Assembly: GCF_017948485.1 (NCBI RefSeq)
Contig: NZ_JAFFSX010000003.1
Coordinates: forward strand, 186,001 to 250,000
Source: Streptomyces sp. GESEQ-35
GTDB lineage: Bacteria > Actinomycetota > Actinomycetes > Streptomycetales > Streptomycetaceae
DNA length: 64,000 nt
Direction of reading: 5' to 3'
The notes under the pieces were generated by a model. It saw only the letters and a program-made list of their open reading frames with translations. It searched no databases and was not told where the DNA came from. The position numbers were made by a program, and so were the translations under genes. Positions 1-9,018 of the stretch are shown here, piece by piece; the first letter of the stretch is position 1; each line of letters opens with the position of its first letter.

Positions 1-82
1 AACGGATCCTGGCCGAGCCGGGCCGGCACACGCCGGCGGCCACCCTCGCCGACGCCGGAGACGATCACCAGGACAGTACGTA

Positions 83-478
83 TCAGGCGGCCCCGAACCC
101 CCGATCGTGTTCGATGCGTTCGGCGGTCCGCTCAGTGCGTCGGGAGTGGGTGAGAGCCCGCCGGCCGAGGGCCATGGCGATCAGCCCCAGTGGGATGGCT
201 CCGATGGCTCCCACGGTCCCGTTGCCGGTGCCGGGGCCACCGCTGGAGGTGGCCAGATGCAGCGCCGCGAGGGCCGTGCCGGCCAGCCCCACCGCCATGG
301 CCGACAGGGCGCCGAGGCGTGCGTTGCCGGTGCTGATCCGGCCGGCGACGCGGGCCAGGGCCAGAGCGGCGAGGGCCACGCCGATCAGTCCCACGCCGAG
401 GGCAAGGTTGGCTCCGGTCCGCCCGTCGCCGATGACTCCGCCCTCGGCGGCGACCATCAGGGCAGCTGCTGCGCTCAT
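83..478 (-). CDS. Small membrane protein, DUF6223-like
   Basis: 131-aa protein with three hydrophobic stretches at about residues 22-45, 52-72 and 82-98, separated by short Gly/Thr/Asn-rich loops. The loop element TGN recurs, which suggests an internal duplication. The basic C-terminal tail (RRALTHSRRTERTAERI) should face the cytoplasm. The layout and the opening (AAEGGVIGDGRTGANLALG) match my recollection of the actinomycete family DUF6223, which has no known function. The ATG at 478 was chosen over longer reading frames because AGGAGG lies just upstream of it. The gene is divergent from the histidine kinase gene that starts at 710. Confidence 0.7.
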   Translation of the reverse strand: MSAAAALMVAAEGGVIGDGRTGANLALGVGLIGVALAALALARVAGRISTGNARLGALSAMAVGLAGTALAALHLATSSGGPGTGNGTVGAIGAIPLGLIAMALGRRALTHSRRTERTAERIEHDRGFGAA

Positions 479-709
479 GCCACTCTCCTCCTTCTTGGAC
501 GGCGAACTACGAGGTTTCGCTGTGCCTTGAGCGTGCCTGCCGACCGTGCTGCCGGTCGTCCGGCAGACGCAGTCTCTTCGGACTGCCGTCGGCATGGCAG
601 TCGACTGCTGCGGATGCGGCAGGCGGCGCGCGGGTACCGCACGTGCGGTAGCCGGCCGCTCGTCCGTCGGCGGGACTCGCTCGCAGCGGCGTCCGGCTAG
701 GGTGCGCGC

Positions 710-1837
710 ATGGGCACAGGGCGTTTTCGTGTCCCCGCGGGTGCCATGGACTGGGCGATTGCGGTCGGCGTGGCGGCACTGCTGTTGGGCACCGGGTTGT
801 CCGGGCAGCACCCTGCCGGCGCGCGCGAGCTGTTCGGCTCCGTGCTGCTGGCAGCGGGGAGTCTGGCGCTGGTCGCGCGTCGCAGGGCTCCGATTGCCGT
901 GCTGGCCGTCACCGGCCTGTGCGCGGTGGGCTATGAGGCTGCGGGTTTTGAGGTGCTCGCTGTGTCGTACCTGGTTGCGGTGTACGGCGCCGTGCGCGCC
1001 GGGCATCGTGCGCTGACGGTGGCGGCATCCGTAGCCCTGCTCGTCGTCCTCCCTCTCACGGCGCTGGTCTTCCGCGACGGGCCCGCGCGCGAGGCGTTCA
1101 CGCAGGCCCGGAACGTACTCGAAATCGCCTGGCTGATCGCCGCCTTTGCCGCCGGTGAGGCGCTGCGGCAGGCCGAGCGGAGGGCGGACGAAGCCGAGCG
1201 CACCCGGGAGGAGACCGCGCGGCGCCGCGCCGACGAGGAGCGGCTGCACATCGCGCGGGAGCTGCACGATTCGCTCACCCACCAGATTTCGATCATCAAG
1301 GTGCAGTCCGAGGTCGCCGTCCACGTGGCTCGCAGGCGCGGCGAACAGGTGCCGGAGACCCTGCTGGCGATCCAGGCGGCCGGACGTGAGGCGACCCGGG
1401 AGCTGCGCGCGACCCTGGAGGCCCTGCGTGACGACGACACGGCCCCGCCGCAGGGCCTCGAGCACGTGCCGGAACTGGTGGAGCGCGCCCGTGCGATGGG
1501 CCTGGACGCGACGCTGACGATCGAAGGGCAACGGCACGACGTGCCGGCCGCGGTGGGCCGTACCGCCTACCGCATCGTCCAGGAGGCGCTGACCAATACC
1601 GCCCGGCACGCCGGTGCCACCACTGCGACGGTCCGGATCGAATACCGGCCCGACGCCCTCGCCGTCCAGGTCGACGACGACGGCAAGGCCACCCCGGACG
1701 GCGCCCCGGCCCCCGGTCTCGGGCTGATCGGCATGCGCGAACGCATCACCGCCCTCGGCGGTCGACTGCGTGCGCAGCCGCGCACCGGGCACGGCTTCAC
1801 CGTCCAGGCCGAACTCCCCGTGGAACGAGGATCATGA
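710..1837 (+). CDS. Sensor histidine kinase, NarL/DesK type
   Basis: 375-aa membrane kinase. The first 150 residues carry four to five hydrophobic segments and no obvious extracellular sensor domain. A charged coiled-coil linker follows (about 151-178), then the HisKA_3 dimerisation box with the phosphoacceptor His186 in RELHDSLTHQ. The C-terminal HATPase domain has an N box (EALTNTARHAG) and a G box (GLGLIGMRERI). It should autophosphorylate and pass the phosphate to the regulator encoded at 1834. The two genes overlap by ATGA and so are translationally coupled. The stimulus cannot be read from the sequence. Confidence 0.93.
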   Translation: MGTGRFRVPAGAMDWAIAVGVAALLLGTGLSGQHPAGARELFGSVLLAAGSLALVARRRAPIAVLAVTGLCAVGYEAAGFEVLAVSYLVAVYGAVRAGHRALTVAASVALLVVLPLTALVFRDGPAREAFTQARNVLEIAWLIAAFAAGEALRQAERRADEAERTREETARRRADEERLHIARELHDSLTHQISIIKVQSEVAVHVARRRGEQVPETLLAIQAAGREATRELRATLEALRDDDTAPPQGLEHVPELVERARAMGLDATLTIEGQRHDVPAAVGRTAYRIVQEALTNTARHAGATTATVRIEYRPDALAVQVDDDGKATPDGAPAPGLGLIGMRERITALGGRLRAQPRTGHGFTVQAELPVERGS

Positions 1838-2493
1838 TCCGTGTCCTGCTGGTCGACGACCAGCCCCTCATCCGCAGCGGCTTCCGCGCACTGCTCGACC
1901 TCGAGGACGACATCGAGGTGGTTGCCGAAGTCGCCGACGGCACGGAGGGCTTGGCACTCATCGAGCGGCATCTGCCCGACGTCGCGCTCATCGACATCCA
2001 GATGCCGGTCATGGACGGCATCGAGGCGACCCGGCGCATCGCCGCGGACCCGGCCCTGGCCGGCGTGCACGTCGTCATGCTGACCAACTACGGCATGGAC
2101 GAGTACGTCTTCGAAGCGCTGCGCGCCGGCGCCGCCGGGTTCCTGGTCAAGGACATCGTGCCGGAGGACCTCCTGCATGCCGTACGGGTCGCCGCCCGCG
2201 GCGACGCCCTGCTCGCCCCGTCCATCACCCGCAAGCTGATCCACCGATACGTCACCCAGCCCCTGCCCACCACCGGCACCGCACTGGAGGAACTCACCGG
2301 CCGGGAACGCGAAGCGGTCGCCCTGGTCGCACAGGGCCTGTCCAACGACCAGGTCGCCGACCGCATGGTGATCAGCCCGATGACCGCCAAGACCCACATC
2401 AACCGGGCGATGACCAAACTCCACACCCGCGACCGGGCCCAACTCGTGGTCCTCGCATACGAATCCGGCCTGGTCGCCCCACGCAACCACTGA
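1834..2493 (+). CDS. Response regulator, NarL/LuxR family
   Basis: 219 aa. The N-terminal receiver domain (about 1-120) has the acidic pair D8/D9, the phosphoacceptor Asp54 in LIDIQMPVMDG, and a conserved Lys in FLVKDI. A C-terminal LuxR-type HTH (about 150-210) contains ELTGREREAVALVAQGLSN followed by the recognition helix region MTAKTHINRAM. It is the partner of the kinase encoded immediately upstream, whose stop codon it overlaps. Its targets are unknown. The neighbouring minus-strand chromate/arsenate genes are possible targets only by proximity. Confidence 0.93.
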   Translation: MIRVLLVDDQPLIRSGFRALLDLEDDIEVVAEVADGTEGLALIERHLPDVALIDIQMPVMDGIEATRRIAADPALAGVHVVMLTNYGMDEYVFEALRAGAAGFLVKDIVPEDLLHAVRVAARGDALLAPSITRKLIHRYVTQPLPTTGTALEELTGREREAVALVAQGLSNDQVADRMVISPMTAKTHINRAMTKLHTRDRAQLVVLAYESGLVAPRNH

Positions 2494-2534
2494 CGTCCGG
2501 GCAGCGGTCGCCGACTTCGCGGTGACGGGACGGG

Positions 2535-3743
2535 TCAGGTGACCGGCCAGCCGGCCAGCGCGGCCACCATCCCGAGCGTCCCGGCTCCCAGCAGGGCGCT
2601 CACCACGCCCCGCTTCAGCGCCAGCAGCCAGACGGCAGCTGCGGCCAGCACGCCGTACTGCCAGCTGTGCTCCAGCACGAGGGCGAGAGGGATCGCCGAC
2701 CCGGCGATCGCACCGATCACCGCGGGCCCGGCACCGGTGAAGAAGCCCTGCACCGCCGTACTGCTGCGCAGCCGGTCGAACCGGGACCCGCCGAAGATCA
2801 CCATCAGGAACGACGGTGCGAAGGCCATTGCGGCGGCCAGCAGCCCGCCGCCGAGCCCGGCGGCGGCATAGCCGACCACGGCCACCGTCTGCACCACCGG
2901 CCCGGGGGTGATCTGGCCGAGCGCGACCGCGTTGAGGAACTGACCGTCGCTCATCCAGTGGTACCGGTCCACCGCGTCCGCCTGCATCAGCGGGATGATC
3001 ACGAAGCCGCCGCCGTACGACAGCGCCCCGACCTTGAACGCCACCCACGCCAGCGCCCCCAGCCCGCCTGCCGCCGGGGCCGCGAGGGCGAGCGGCACCG
3101 GCCACGCCGCCCTGCCCCTGGGGCGCGGCACCGCGGGGCCGGTGCGCACCCCCATCTCCACCAGGCCGGCGGCCACCAGCACCAGAACCATCCACGGGCC
3201 CGCCAGCGCAGCCGCCGACCCGCCTGCCAACGCGTAGCCGACCCACCTTGCCTGCGCAGCGTGTCCATCGCCGGCCCGCTTCCAGCTGGCCGGCACCAGA
3301 GCTCCCGCGGCCTGCACCGCAACCGCCGCCACCGCGGCCCCTGCTCCGCCGGCCGCCCCGAGCACCCACAGCGGCGGATCCCCGGCCAGGAACAGTGCGG
3401 CCAGCGCCAGGATCAACACCAGCCCCGGCACGATGAAACACACACCGCCGACCAGCGCGCCGGGCGTGCCGCGCAGCCGCCACGCGGTGAGGATCGCCAG
3501 CTGGGTGGAGGCCGGTCCCGGCAGGAGATTCGTCGCCGCGATCCCGTCCTCGAACTCCGAGGCCGATATCCATCCCCGGCGCTGCACGCACAACTGCCGT
3601 AGCAGTGCAATGTGGGTCGGTGGCCCGCCGAAGCCGATACAGCCGATCCGGCCCCACTCCCGGGCGATCACGGCCAGTCCCACCCGCGGCGCCCCCGGCC
3701 CCTGCTTGCCGTCCGCGGCATCCGCCGTCGCCTCGCCGGTCAT
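2535..3743 (-). CDS. chrA: Chromate efflux transporter ChrA
   Basis: 402-aa polytopic membrane protein of the CHR family, which exports chromate across the cytoplasmic membrane. The family signature GFGGPPTHIALL is at about residues 33-44, and a second half-domain (FKVGALSYGGGFVIIPLMQ) repeats the motif, giving the two-domain long form. About ten hydrophobic segments are visible. The length is normal for the family. The ATG at 3743 is preceded by AAGGAG. The gene lies 114 bp downstream of the VOC gene on the same strand, so it may be read with the arsenate group. Function is inferred from the family signature. Confidence 0.88.
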   Translation of the reverse strand: MTGEATADAADGKQGPGAPRVGLAVIAREWGRIGCIGFGGPPTHIALLRQLCVQRRGWISASEFEDGIAATNLLPGPASTQLAILTAWRLRGTPGALVGGVCFIVPGLVLILALAALFLAGDPPLWVLGAAGGAGAAVAAVAVQAAGALVPASWKRAGDGHAAQARWVGYALAGGSAAALAGPWMVLVLVAAGLVEMGVRTGPAVPRPRGRAAWPVPLALAAPAAGGLGALAWVAFKVGALSYGGGFVIIPLMQADAVDRYHWMSDGQFLNAVALGQITPGPVVQTVAVVGYAAAGLGGGLLAAAMAFAPSFLMVIFGGSRFDRLRSSTAVQGFFTGAGPAVIGAIAGSAIPLALVLEHSWQYGVLAAAAVWLLALKRGVVSALLGAGTLGMVAALAGWPVT

Positions 3744-3857
3744 GCACTGACTCCTTGCCGACGCGCCCAGCACGCCTCTGCGACACCGATATCGGACGAC
3801 ATGAATGAGCCCGGCGACGCGCCACGGCACGCTGCGCGGCTGCGGGTGAGGGAGCGG

Positions 3858-4262
3858 TCAGCGTCGCGCCTGGTCACGGCCGGCGGGCTGGAACAGTTCG
3901 ATGAGGTTGCCCGCCGGGTCGGCCAGCAGGATCTGACGTCCTCCGGGACCGGAGACGACCTCACCGAGGAAGGAGAGACCGGCGCTGCGCAGCCGAGCGA
4001 TCTCGGCATCGAGGTCGTCGAAGGTGAGGTGGATACGGTTGCCGCCCACGACGGCAGCCGCCTTCGGGGTGGCCCGGGCGCCCGAACTCGCCGGGCCCGA
4101 CAGCAGCAGCCGCAGCCGGCCACGGACCACGTCGGCGAAGGCAGGGGCGGCGCTGAAGCGCAGCGTGAACCCGAGGTGGGTGGTGTAGAAGTCGGTGGCG
4201 GCCTGCACGTCATCGACGAGGTAGCGGACGCTGACGTATTCGTCTTCGTCGTAAGTGGTCAT
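3858..4262 (-). CDS. VOC/glyoxalase-fold protein
   Basis: 134-aa single-domain vicinal oxygen chelate protein. The beta-alpha-beta-beta-beta modules are recognisable: SVRYLVDDVQAATDFYTTHL at the start and RIHLTFDDLDAEIARLRSAG in the second half. Possible metal ligands are the His of IHLTF and the Glu of NLIELFQP. Its ATG overlaps the stop of the ArsR/ArsC fusion gene (ATGA at 4259-4262), so the two are probably co-translated. Some VOC proteins next to ars genes act on organoarsenicals (ArsI). This one lacks an evident cysteine pair, so an ArsI role is not supported and the substrate is unknown. Confidence 0.8.
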   Translation of the reverse strand: MTTYDEDEYVSVRYLVDDVQAATDFYTTHLGFTLRFSAAPAFADVVRGRLRLLLSGPASSGARATPKAAAVVGGNRIHLTFDDLDAEIARLRSAGLSFLGEVVSGPGGRQILLADPAGNLIELFQPAGRDQARR

Positions 4263-5056
4263 GGCTCGGACCTCGCAACGGTCTCGGGGGTGTTCAGGAC
4301 CGGCATCAAGTACCTGATACGGGTGTCTATGTCTGCCGCCGCGTGCTGAAAGGCCGCGTAACCGGCCTGCCCGGTGTCCCCGGCCGCCCCCGGGTCGGCC
4401 ATGCTCCAGTGGACCCGCCGCGGGCCGAACTCCGGGCAGACCTCGCGAGCCTTGTCGCACAAGGTGATCACGTGGTCGAAGCGGCGGCCGACCAGGTCGT
4501 CCACGTGCTGGGTATGCCGACCGGAGAGGTCGATGCCGAACGACTCGCGCAGCACCCGGACGGCATGCGGGTGCACCTGCGGCTTGGGGCTGGTGCCCGC
4601 ACTGGCCGTCGTGACGCGGCCGGCGGTGTGGTGACGCAGCAGGGCCTCAGCGATCGGCGAGCGGGCGCTGTTGCCGGTGCACACGAAGAGCACCGCAGCA
4701 CGGCGGGATCGCTCCCGGGCGACCGGGCGACGGGTCGGTGCGGGGGCCTGGCTCAGCGCCGGGTGCAGGGCGGCACCGCTGGCGGCCAGCCCCTCGGCGC
4801 AGTGCTCCAGGTCGAGGTGGTAGTAGCTGTCCCGGCCGTCGAAGCTGCTGCGCCTGGCCGTGACCAGGCCGCCGTCGCGCAGCAGCCGCAGGTGGTACGA
4901 GACCAGGTTCTGCGGCTCCCCGACACGCTCCACCAGTTCACGCACCCGATAGTCGCCGTCGGCGAGTTCCGTCAGCAGCCGCCAGCGCAGCGGATGCGCG
5001 GCCAGCCGGACGAATTCCGGCGGCGCGACGGCCGCGTCCGAGGGTCGGGTTCCCAT
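4259..5056 (-). CDS. ArsR regulator fused to low-molecular-weight phosphatase-type arsenate reductase
   Basis: 265-aa two-domain protein. Residues about 12-90 form an ArsR winged helix (RVRELVERVGEPQNLVSYHL as the HTH). After a Pro/Ala/Arg-rich linker, residues about 119-260 form a low-molecular-weight protein tyrosine phosphatase/arsenate reductase domain. That domain has the P-loop CTGNSARS (nucleophile Cys126) and a later Cys pair in TLCDKAREVCPEF, which fits disulfide relay chemistry. A single chain carrying both sensor/repressor and reductase would couple detoxification to its own regulation. The gene is first in the minus-strand group, with VOC and chrA downstream, and is divergent from the FAD oxidoreductase gene at 5196. 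Arsenate as substrate is inferred from the family. Confidence 0.88.
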   Translation of the reverse strand: MGTRPSDAAVAPPEFVRLAAHPLRWRLLTELADGDYRVRELVERVGEPQNLVSYHLRLLRDGGLVTARRSSFDGRDSYYHLDLEHCAEGLAASGAALHPALSQAPAPTRRPVARERSRRAAVLFVCTGNSARSPIAEALLRHHTAGRVTTASAGTSPKPQVHPHAVRVLRESFGIDLSGRHTQHVDDLVGRRFDHVITLCDKAREVCPEFGPRRVHWSMADPGAAGDTGQAGYAAFQHAAADIDTRIRYLMPVLNTPETVARSEP

Positions 5057-5195
5057 ACGTCGAAGTTACATCAAGCCAGATTGATGCATCAACGCCACCC
5101 TCGGGGTGACCCACCTCACATCCGGCTCCTGTCAGGAATCGCTGTGCTGTCCCGCTCAAGGGGCAAGCGATTCAGATTCAGACGGGAGCCTCACC

Positions 5196-6410
5196 ATGAA
5201 GCACCGCATTCTCGTCCTCGGCGCCGGTTACGCCGGGGCCTTCGCCGCCGGGAACCTGGCCCGCCGCCTCTCGCCCGCCGACACCGAGATCACCGTCGTC
5301 AACGCCGAGCCGGTCTTCGTCGAGCGGATGCGCATGCACCAGCTCGCGGCAGGCCGGGAACTCGCGACCCGGCGGCTCGCCGACGTGTTCGAGGGCACCG
5401 GGGTACGGCTGCGCGTGGCGCGCGTCACCGCCGTGGACCCGGAGCGCAGGACCGTCGCCGTGACCGGCGAGGACGGTGACGGCGAGCTCGGGTACGACAC
5501 GCTGCTGTACACGCTCGGCAGCCGAGTCGCCGACCACGACGTCCCCGGTGTGGCCGAGCACGCCTTCGACGTCGCGGGACGGCCGTCGGCGCTGCGGCTG
5601 CGCGCCCACCTGGACGGTCTGGGCGGAGCCGGCACCGTACTGGTCGTCGGCGAGGGCCTGACCGGCATCGAGACCGCCGCCGAGTTCGCCGAGTCGCGTC
5701 CCGGTCTTTCCGTGACGCTCGCCGCCCGAGGTGAGCTGGGGGCCCGGCTCTCCCCAGGGGCCCGGCTCCACCTGCGGGAGGCCTTCGACCGGCTGGGCAT
5801 CACCGTCCACGAGCACACCGGCATCGAAGCCGTCGGGGCGACGTACGCGACCGGTGCGGACGGTACCTCCTTCCCGGCCGACGCGACCGTGTGGACGGCC
5901 GGGTTCGCCGTCGACCCCATCGCGGCCGCCGCCGGCTTCGAGGTCACCGAGGGCGGCCGGATCGTCGTCGACGACACCATGCGCTCGGTCTCGCACCCGG
6001 ACGTCTACGCCGCGGGCGACAGCGTGTACGCGATCGGCGAGAACGGCCGGCCGCTGCCGATGTCCTGCGCCTCGGCAGGACATACCAACATGCAGGCGAC
6101 GGACGCGATCGTGGCACGGCTGGCCGGACGCCGGGTTCCGATCGTCAAGAAGACCTACGTCGGCAACCACATCAGCCTCGGGCGGTACGACGCGATCTTT
6201 CAGATGGTCGATGGCGACGCACGGGCGAAGTCCTGGTTCCTGGGCGGCCGGAAGGCCGCGCGGTTGAAGGCGGGCATCCTCTGGGGCAGCCTGTGGGCGA
6301 TCTCGCACCCGACCTTCGGCATGCCGAAGCGGGGGCGCCGTCTGATCGCCACCGCGACGGCCGCCGGCACCACGGCCATTGCCACCGCGCCCGAGAACGC
6401 TGCCGCATAG
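5196..6410 (+). CDS. NAD(P)/FAD-dependent oxidoreductase, NDH-2-like
   Basis: 404-aa flavoprotein. The N-terminal FAD-binding Rossmann motif is VLGAGYAGAFAAG, and a second nucleotide-binding motif is VVGEGLTGIETAAEFAES at about 150-168. The FAD-closing motif is HPDVYAAGDSVY. The architecture is that of type II NADH dehydrogenase-like pyridine nucleotide-disulfide oxidoreductases, without an obvious membrane anchor. ACGGGAG precedes the ATG at 5196. It ends 10 bp before the ECF41-type sigma factor gene, and such oxidoreductase/sigma pairs are a known ECF41 arrangement. The physiological electron acceptor is unknown. Confidence 0.88.
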   Translation: MKHRILVLGAGYAGAFAAGNLARRLSPADTEITVVNAEPVFVERMRMHQLAAGRELATRRLADVFEGTGVRLRVARVTAVDPERRTVAVTGEDGDGELGYDTLLYTLGSRVADHDVPGVAEHAFDVAGRPSALRLRAHLDGLGGAGTVLVVGEGLTGIETAAEFAESRPGLSVTLAARGELGARLSPGARLHLREAFDRLGITVHEHTGIEAVGATYATGADGTSFPADATVWTAGFAVDPIAAAAGFEVTEGGRIVVDDTMRSVSHPDVYAAGDSVYAIGENGRPLPMSCASAGHTNMQATDAIVARLAGRRVPIVKKTYVGNHISLGRYDAIFQMVDGDARAKSWFLGGRKAARLKAGILWGSLWAISHPTFGMPKRGRRLIATATAAGTTAIATAPENAAA

Positions 6411-6420
6411 GGTCGCCTGC

Positions 6421-7359
6421 ATGGAGAGCAACGTCGCTGATCGCTTCGAGGCCGGCCGGGCCCGGCTGGCCTCGCTCGCGTACCGTCTGCTCGGCTCGGC
6501 GGCCGACGCCGAGGACATCGTGCAGGACGCGTACCTACGCTGGCACGCCGCCGACCGGGAGCGGATCGAGGTGCCTCAGGCGTGGCTGACCAAAGTCGTC
6601 ACCAACCTGTGCCTGGACCGGCTCCGCTCGGCACCGGTACGCCGCGAACGCGCGGCCGGCGCCTGGATGCCCGAGCCGCTGCTCGACGGCGACCCGATGC
6701 TCGGACCGGCCGACACCTTCGAGCAGCGCGAATCGGTGTCGCTCGCCGTCCTGACCCTGATGGAGCAGCTCGCACCCGTCGAACGGGCCGTCTACGTCCT
6801 GCGCGAGGCGTTCTCCTACCCCCACTCCGAGATCGCCCAGATCCTCGACATCTCGGAGTCCGCGAGCCAGCAGCACGTCCACCGGGCCCGGCGCCGGGTC
6901 GCGGACGCGCGCCGCGGCGGCGGTGAGGTCGACCCGGCGTCCGCGCGCAAGGTCCTCGAGGAGTTCCTCGCCGCCGCGTCCTCGGGTCGTACCGAACGTC
7001 TGGTGGCGCTCCTCACCGACGACGCGACCGCGATCTCCGACGGCGCGGGCCTCGCCAGGACGCTGTGGCGCTACGAGACCCCCGAGCGCGTCGCCGCCGT
7101 GATGCGGACCGCCTTCAAACCCACTCCCGCGAAGCGGCGCCTGGTCGGCGGCTCACCCACGATCCACATCGGGCAGGTCAACGGCTGGCCCGCCGTCCTC
7201 GCCGTGCTCGATGACCGGATCGTGGGCGCCACGGCGTTCGAGATCAGCGACGGCAAGGTGGCGGCGCTGCACGGCTTCGCCGCCGCGGAACGGCTCGCCC
7301 GCCTCACCGGGATGTGGCGGCAGCACAAACCCGACGCGCCGGCCATCGACCAGTGGTGA
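6421..7359 (+). CDS. ECF sigma factor with SnoaL-like C-terminal domain, ECF41/SigJ type
   Basis: 312 aa. Sigma region 2 (about 5-75) contains DAEDIVQDAYLRW, and region 4 (about 115-165) contains SYPHSEIAQILDISESASQQ. An extra domain of about 130 residues with the SnoaL/NTF2-like fold follows, including FKPTPAKRRLVGGSPTIHIG and NGWPAVLAVLDDRI. ECF41 factors carry such an extension instead of a separate anti-sigma factor, and the extension modulates activity. The gene follows the FAD oxidoreductase by 10 bp, as in the conserved ECF41 context, so the oxidoreductase is a likely autoregulated target. Confidence 0.9.
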   Translation: MESNVADRFEAGRARLASLAYRLLGSAADAEDIVQDAYLRWHAADRERIEVPQAWLTKVVTNLCLDRLRSAPVRRERAAGAWMPEPLLDGDPMLGPADTFEQRESVSLAVLTLMEQLAPVERAVYVLREAFSYPHSEIAQILDISESASQQHVHRARRRVADARRGGGEVDPASARKVLEEFLAAASSGRTERLVALLTDDATAISDGAGLARTLWRYETPERVAAVMRTAFKPTPAKRRLVGGSPTIHIGQVNGWPAVLAVLDDRIVGATAFEISDGKVAALHGFAAAERLARLTGMWRQHKPDAPAIDQW

Positions 7360-7474
7360 CGGGCGTCTCCGCCGCGAAATACGCCGTTCCCGCGGCCGGC
7401 GCGAGGCCGTGACGGCCCGGCCGAACTGGGGCCACACCAGGCGGACATGCCGGGGCGGTACGCCGCAGCCTCGT

Positions 7475-8281
7475 TCACCGACTGAATGTCAGTGCCTTGT
7501 TGAGCTGGTCCGAGTAGCCCGCCACGTAGCCCGTCAGGTTCGGGTGGAAGACCTCGGACGCGTTGTTCAGGTCGTTGATCCACGAGTCGGAGCCGCACGC
7601 CCCGTGGCCCTTGAACGTGTCGCGCACGTCGACGAACGTGACCGGCTCCTGCGCCGCCGCGGCCTTGGCGCCCTCGGCCAGAGCGTCGGCGAAACCGTTC
7701 ATGTAGGTGCGCTTGGCGGCGCTGAGGTCGATCACCGGGCAGGTCCCCGTCGGGGAGAGCGCCTGCGGGTAGCCGAGGACGATGATCTCGGCCTGCGGCG
7801 CCCGGGCCCTGATGTCCTTGTACAGCCCGGCGAGCTCGGTCACCAGCTGGTTCCTGGCGTAGTACGACATCCACATCGTGGACGTCTTGCAGTAACTGTC
7901 CGATTCCTCAAGGCAGTTCTTGACCACCGTGGAGAACTGGGCGTCGTTGCCGCCCACCGTGAGGCTGACGAGGTCGGTGCCGCTGGTCACGGTGGACAGC
8001 TGATTGGCGCGCACGTCCGCGATGGTCGCACCGCTGCACGAGACGTCCTTCAGCGTGTACTCCGGGTGCACGGCCTGCGACAGGGCCGGGTAGTTGAGCG
8101 TGCTGCGCTTGCAGGCACCGCTGGCGGTGTCGTAATGGCCCGCGCCGACCCCGGACGCGTACGAGTCCCCAAGGGCCACGTATTCCAGATCTTCCGCGGC
8201 CTGGGCGGGGGCGCCGGCCATCACCGTCAGCCCGGTGATTGCCATCACGGCGCCGGCGGCGATTGACGTCAATGTACGCAT
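7475..8281 (-). CDS. Secreted SGNH/GDSL esterase
   Basis: 268-aa exported hydrolase. A Sec signal peptide (about 1-28, ending APAQA) precedes the SGNH domain. Block I is VALGDSYASGVG (catalytic Ser), block III is VGGND (oxyanion Asn), and the catalytic His is in VFHPNLTGY near the C-terminus. Three cysteine pairs appear possible, as in Streptomyces esterases. AAGGAA precedes the ATG at 8281. It is a single-gene unit convergent with the sigma factor gene. The substrate (lipid or acetyl ester) cannot be told from sequence. Confidence 0.9.
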   Translation of the reverse strand: MRTLTSIAAGAVMAITGLTVMAGAPAQAAEDLEYVALGDSYASGVGAGHYDTASGACKRSTLNYPALSQAVHPEYTLKDVSCSGATIADVRANQLSTVTSGTDLVSLTVGGNDAQFSTVVKNCLEESDSYCKTSTMWMSYYARNQLVTELAGLYKDIRARAPQAEIIVLGYPQALSPTGTCPVIDLSAAKRTYMNGFADALAEGAKAAAAQEPVTFVDVRDTFKGHGACGSDSWINDLNNASEVFHPNLTGYVAGYSDQLNKALTFSR

Positions 8282-8394
8282 GAGTTCCTTCTGGAGCGCG
8301 GAGTTCGAATCGCTGATCGAGGGTGCGGAACGGGATCGTACAGGGAGTCGCCGTCACACAACTCCCATATGAGGACGCGGAGTTGCCATGCAGT

Positions 8395-9018
8395 TCAGTT
8401 CAAGTGGTGGGTGTCGTTGAGGGCCTGCACCGTGGCGGTGCCGTCTTCGTCGTACGTCACCGTCGACAGGGAGGCCGCTGCGACTTCCATGCGGAACAAG
8501 CTGTGGGGTGGGGCCTGGAGGGCGAGGCGGAGCAGGGTTCTGAGGGGGCCGACGTGGGAGACGACCAGGACCGTGGCGCCGGCGTACCGGGCCATGAGGC
8601 CGTCTCGTACGGCGGCGACCCGGCGGGTGACCTGTTGCATGGTCTCGCTTGCGCCCGAGGGGGGACTCCCGGGCGAGGCGAACCATGCGCTCAGGTCGTC
8701 CGGGTAGCGTTCGCGGACCTCGCTGAAGGTCAGACCCTCCCAGGCGCCGAAGTCCGCTTCCCGCAGGTCCCGGTCGGCCTGGACGCTCAGGCCGAGGCGC
8801 ACGGCCACGGAATGAGCGGTCTCCTGGCAGCGCCGCATCGGTGACGTGACGACCGCCTCGATGTCGCCGCGGTGGGCGAGGGCGTCTGCTGCCGCCCGGG
8901 CTTGGTGTCGTCCAACCGGTGAGAGCCCCGGGTTGGATCCTCCGCTGCCGGAGAGCCGCCGCTCAGGGGTGAGCAGGGTTTCGCCGTGCCGCAGCAGTAC
9001 GAGCGTCGTCACGCTCAC
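8395..9018 (-). CDS. Histidine phosphatase superfamily protein
   Basis: 207-aa cytoplasmic phosphatase of the phosphoglycerate-mutase-like branch. The catalytic motif is LLRHGET at about 8-14. A second Arg/Glu pair lies in DLREADFGAWEGL, and the second catalytic His is in VVSHVGPLRTLL. It is the last gene of the five-gene operon beginning at 13343. Its GTG start overlaps the SRPBCC stop by 4 bp. In biosynthetic operons such phosphatases often remove a phosphate from an intermediate; the actual substrate is unknown. Confidence 0.88.
   Translation of the reverse strand: MSVTTLVLLRHGETLLTPERRLSGSGGSNPGLSPVGRHQARAAADALAHRGDIEAVVTSPMRRCQETAHSVAVRLGLSVQADRDLREADFGAWEGLTFSEVRERYPDDLSAWFASPGSPPSGASETMQQVTRRVAAVRDGLMARYAGATVLVVSHVGPLRTLLRLALQAPPHSLFRMEVAAASLSTVTYDEDGTATVQALNDTHHLN

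Noticed and set aside
1..82. Possible gene end at the left edge
   Set aside because: Both strands are open over this short stretch and no motif allows a choice.
1567..3825. 752-aa minus-strand open frame
   Set aside because: It runs antisense to the kinase and regulator genes and then through chrA in the wrong frame. The real ChrA frame has family motifs and a ribosome site.
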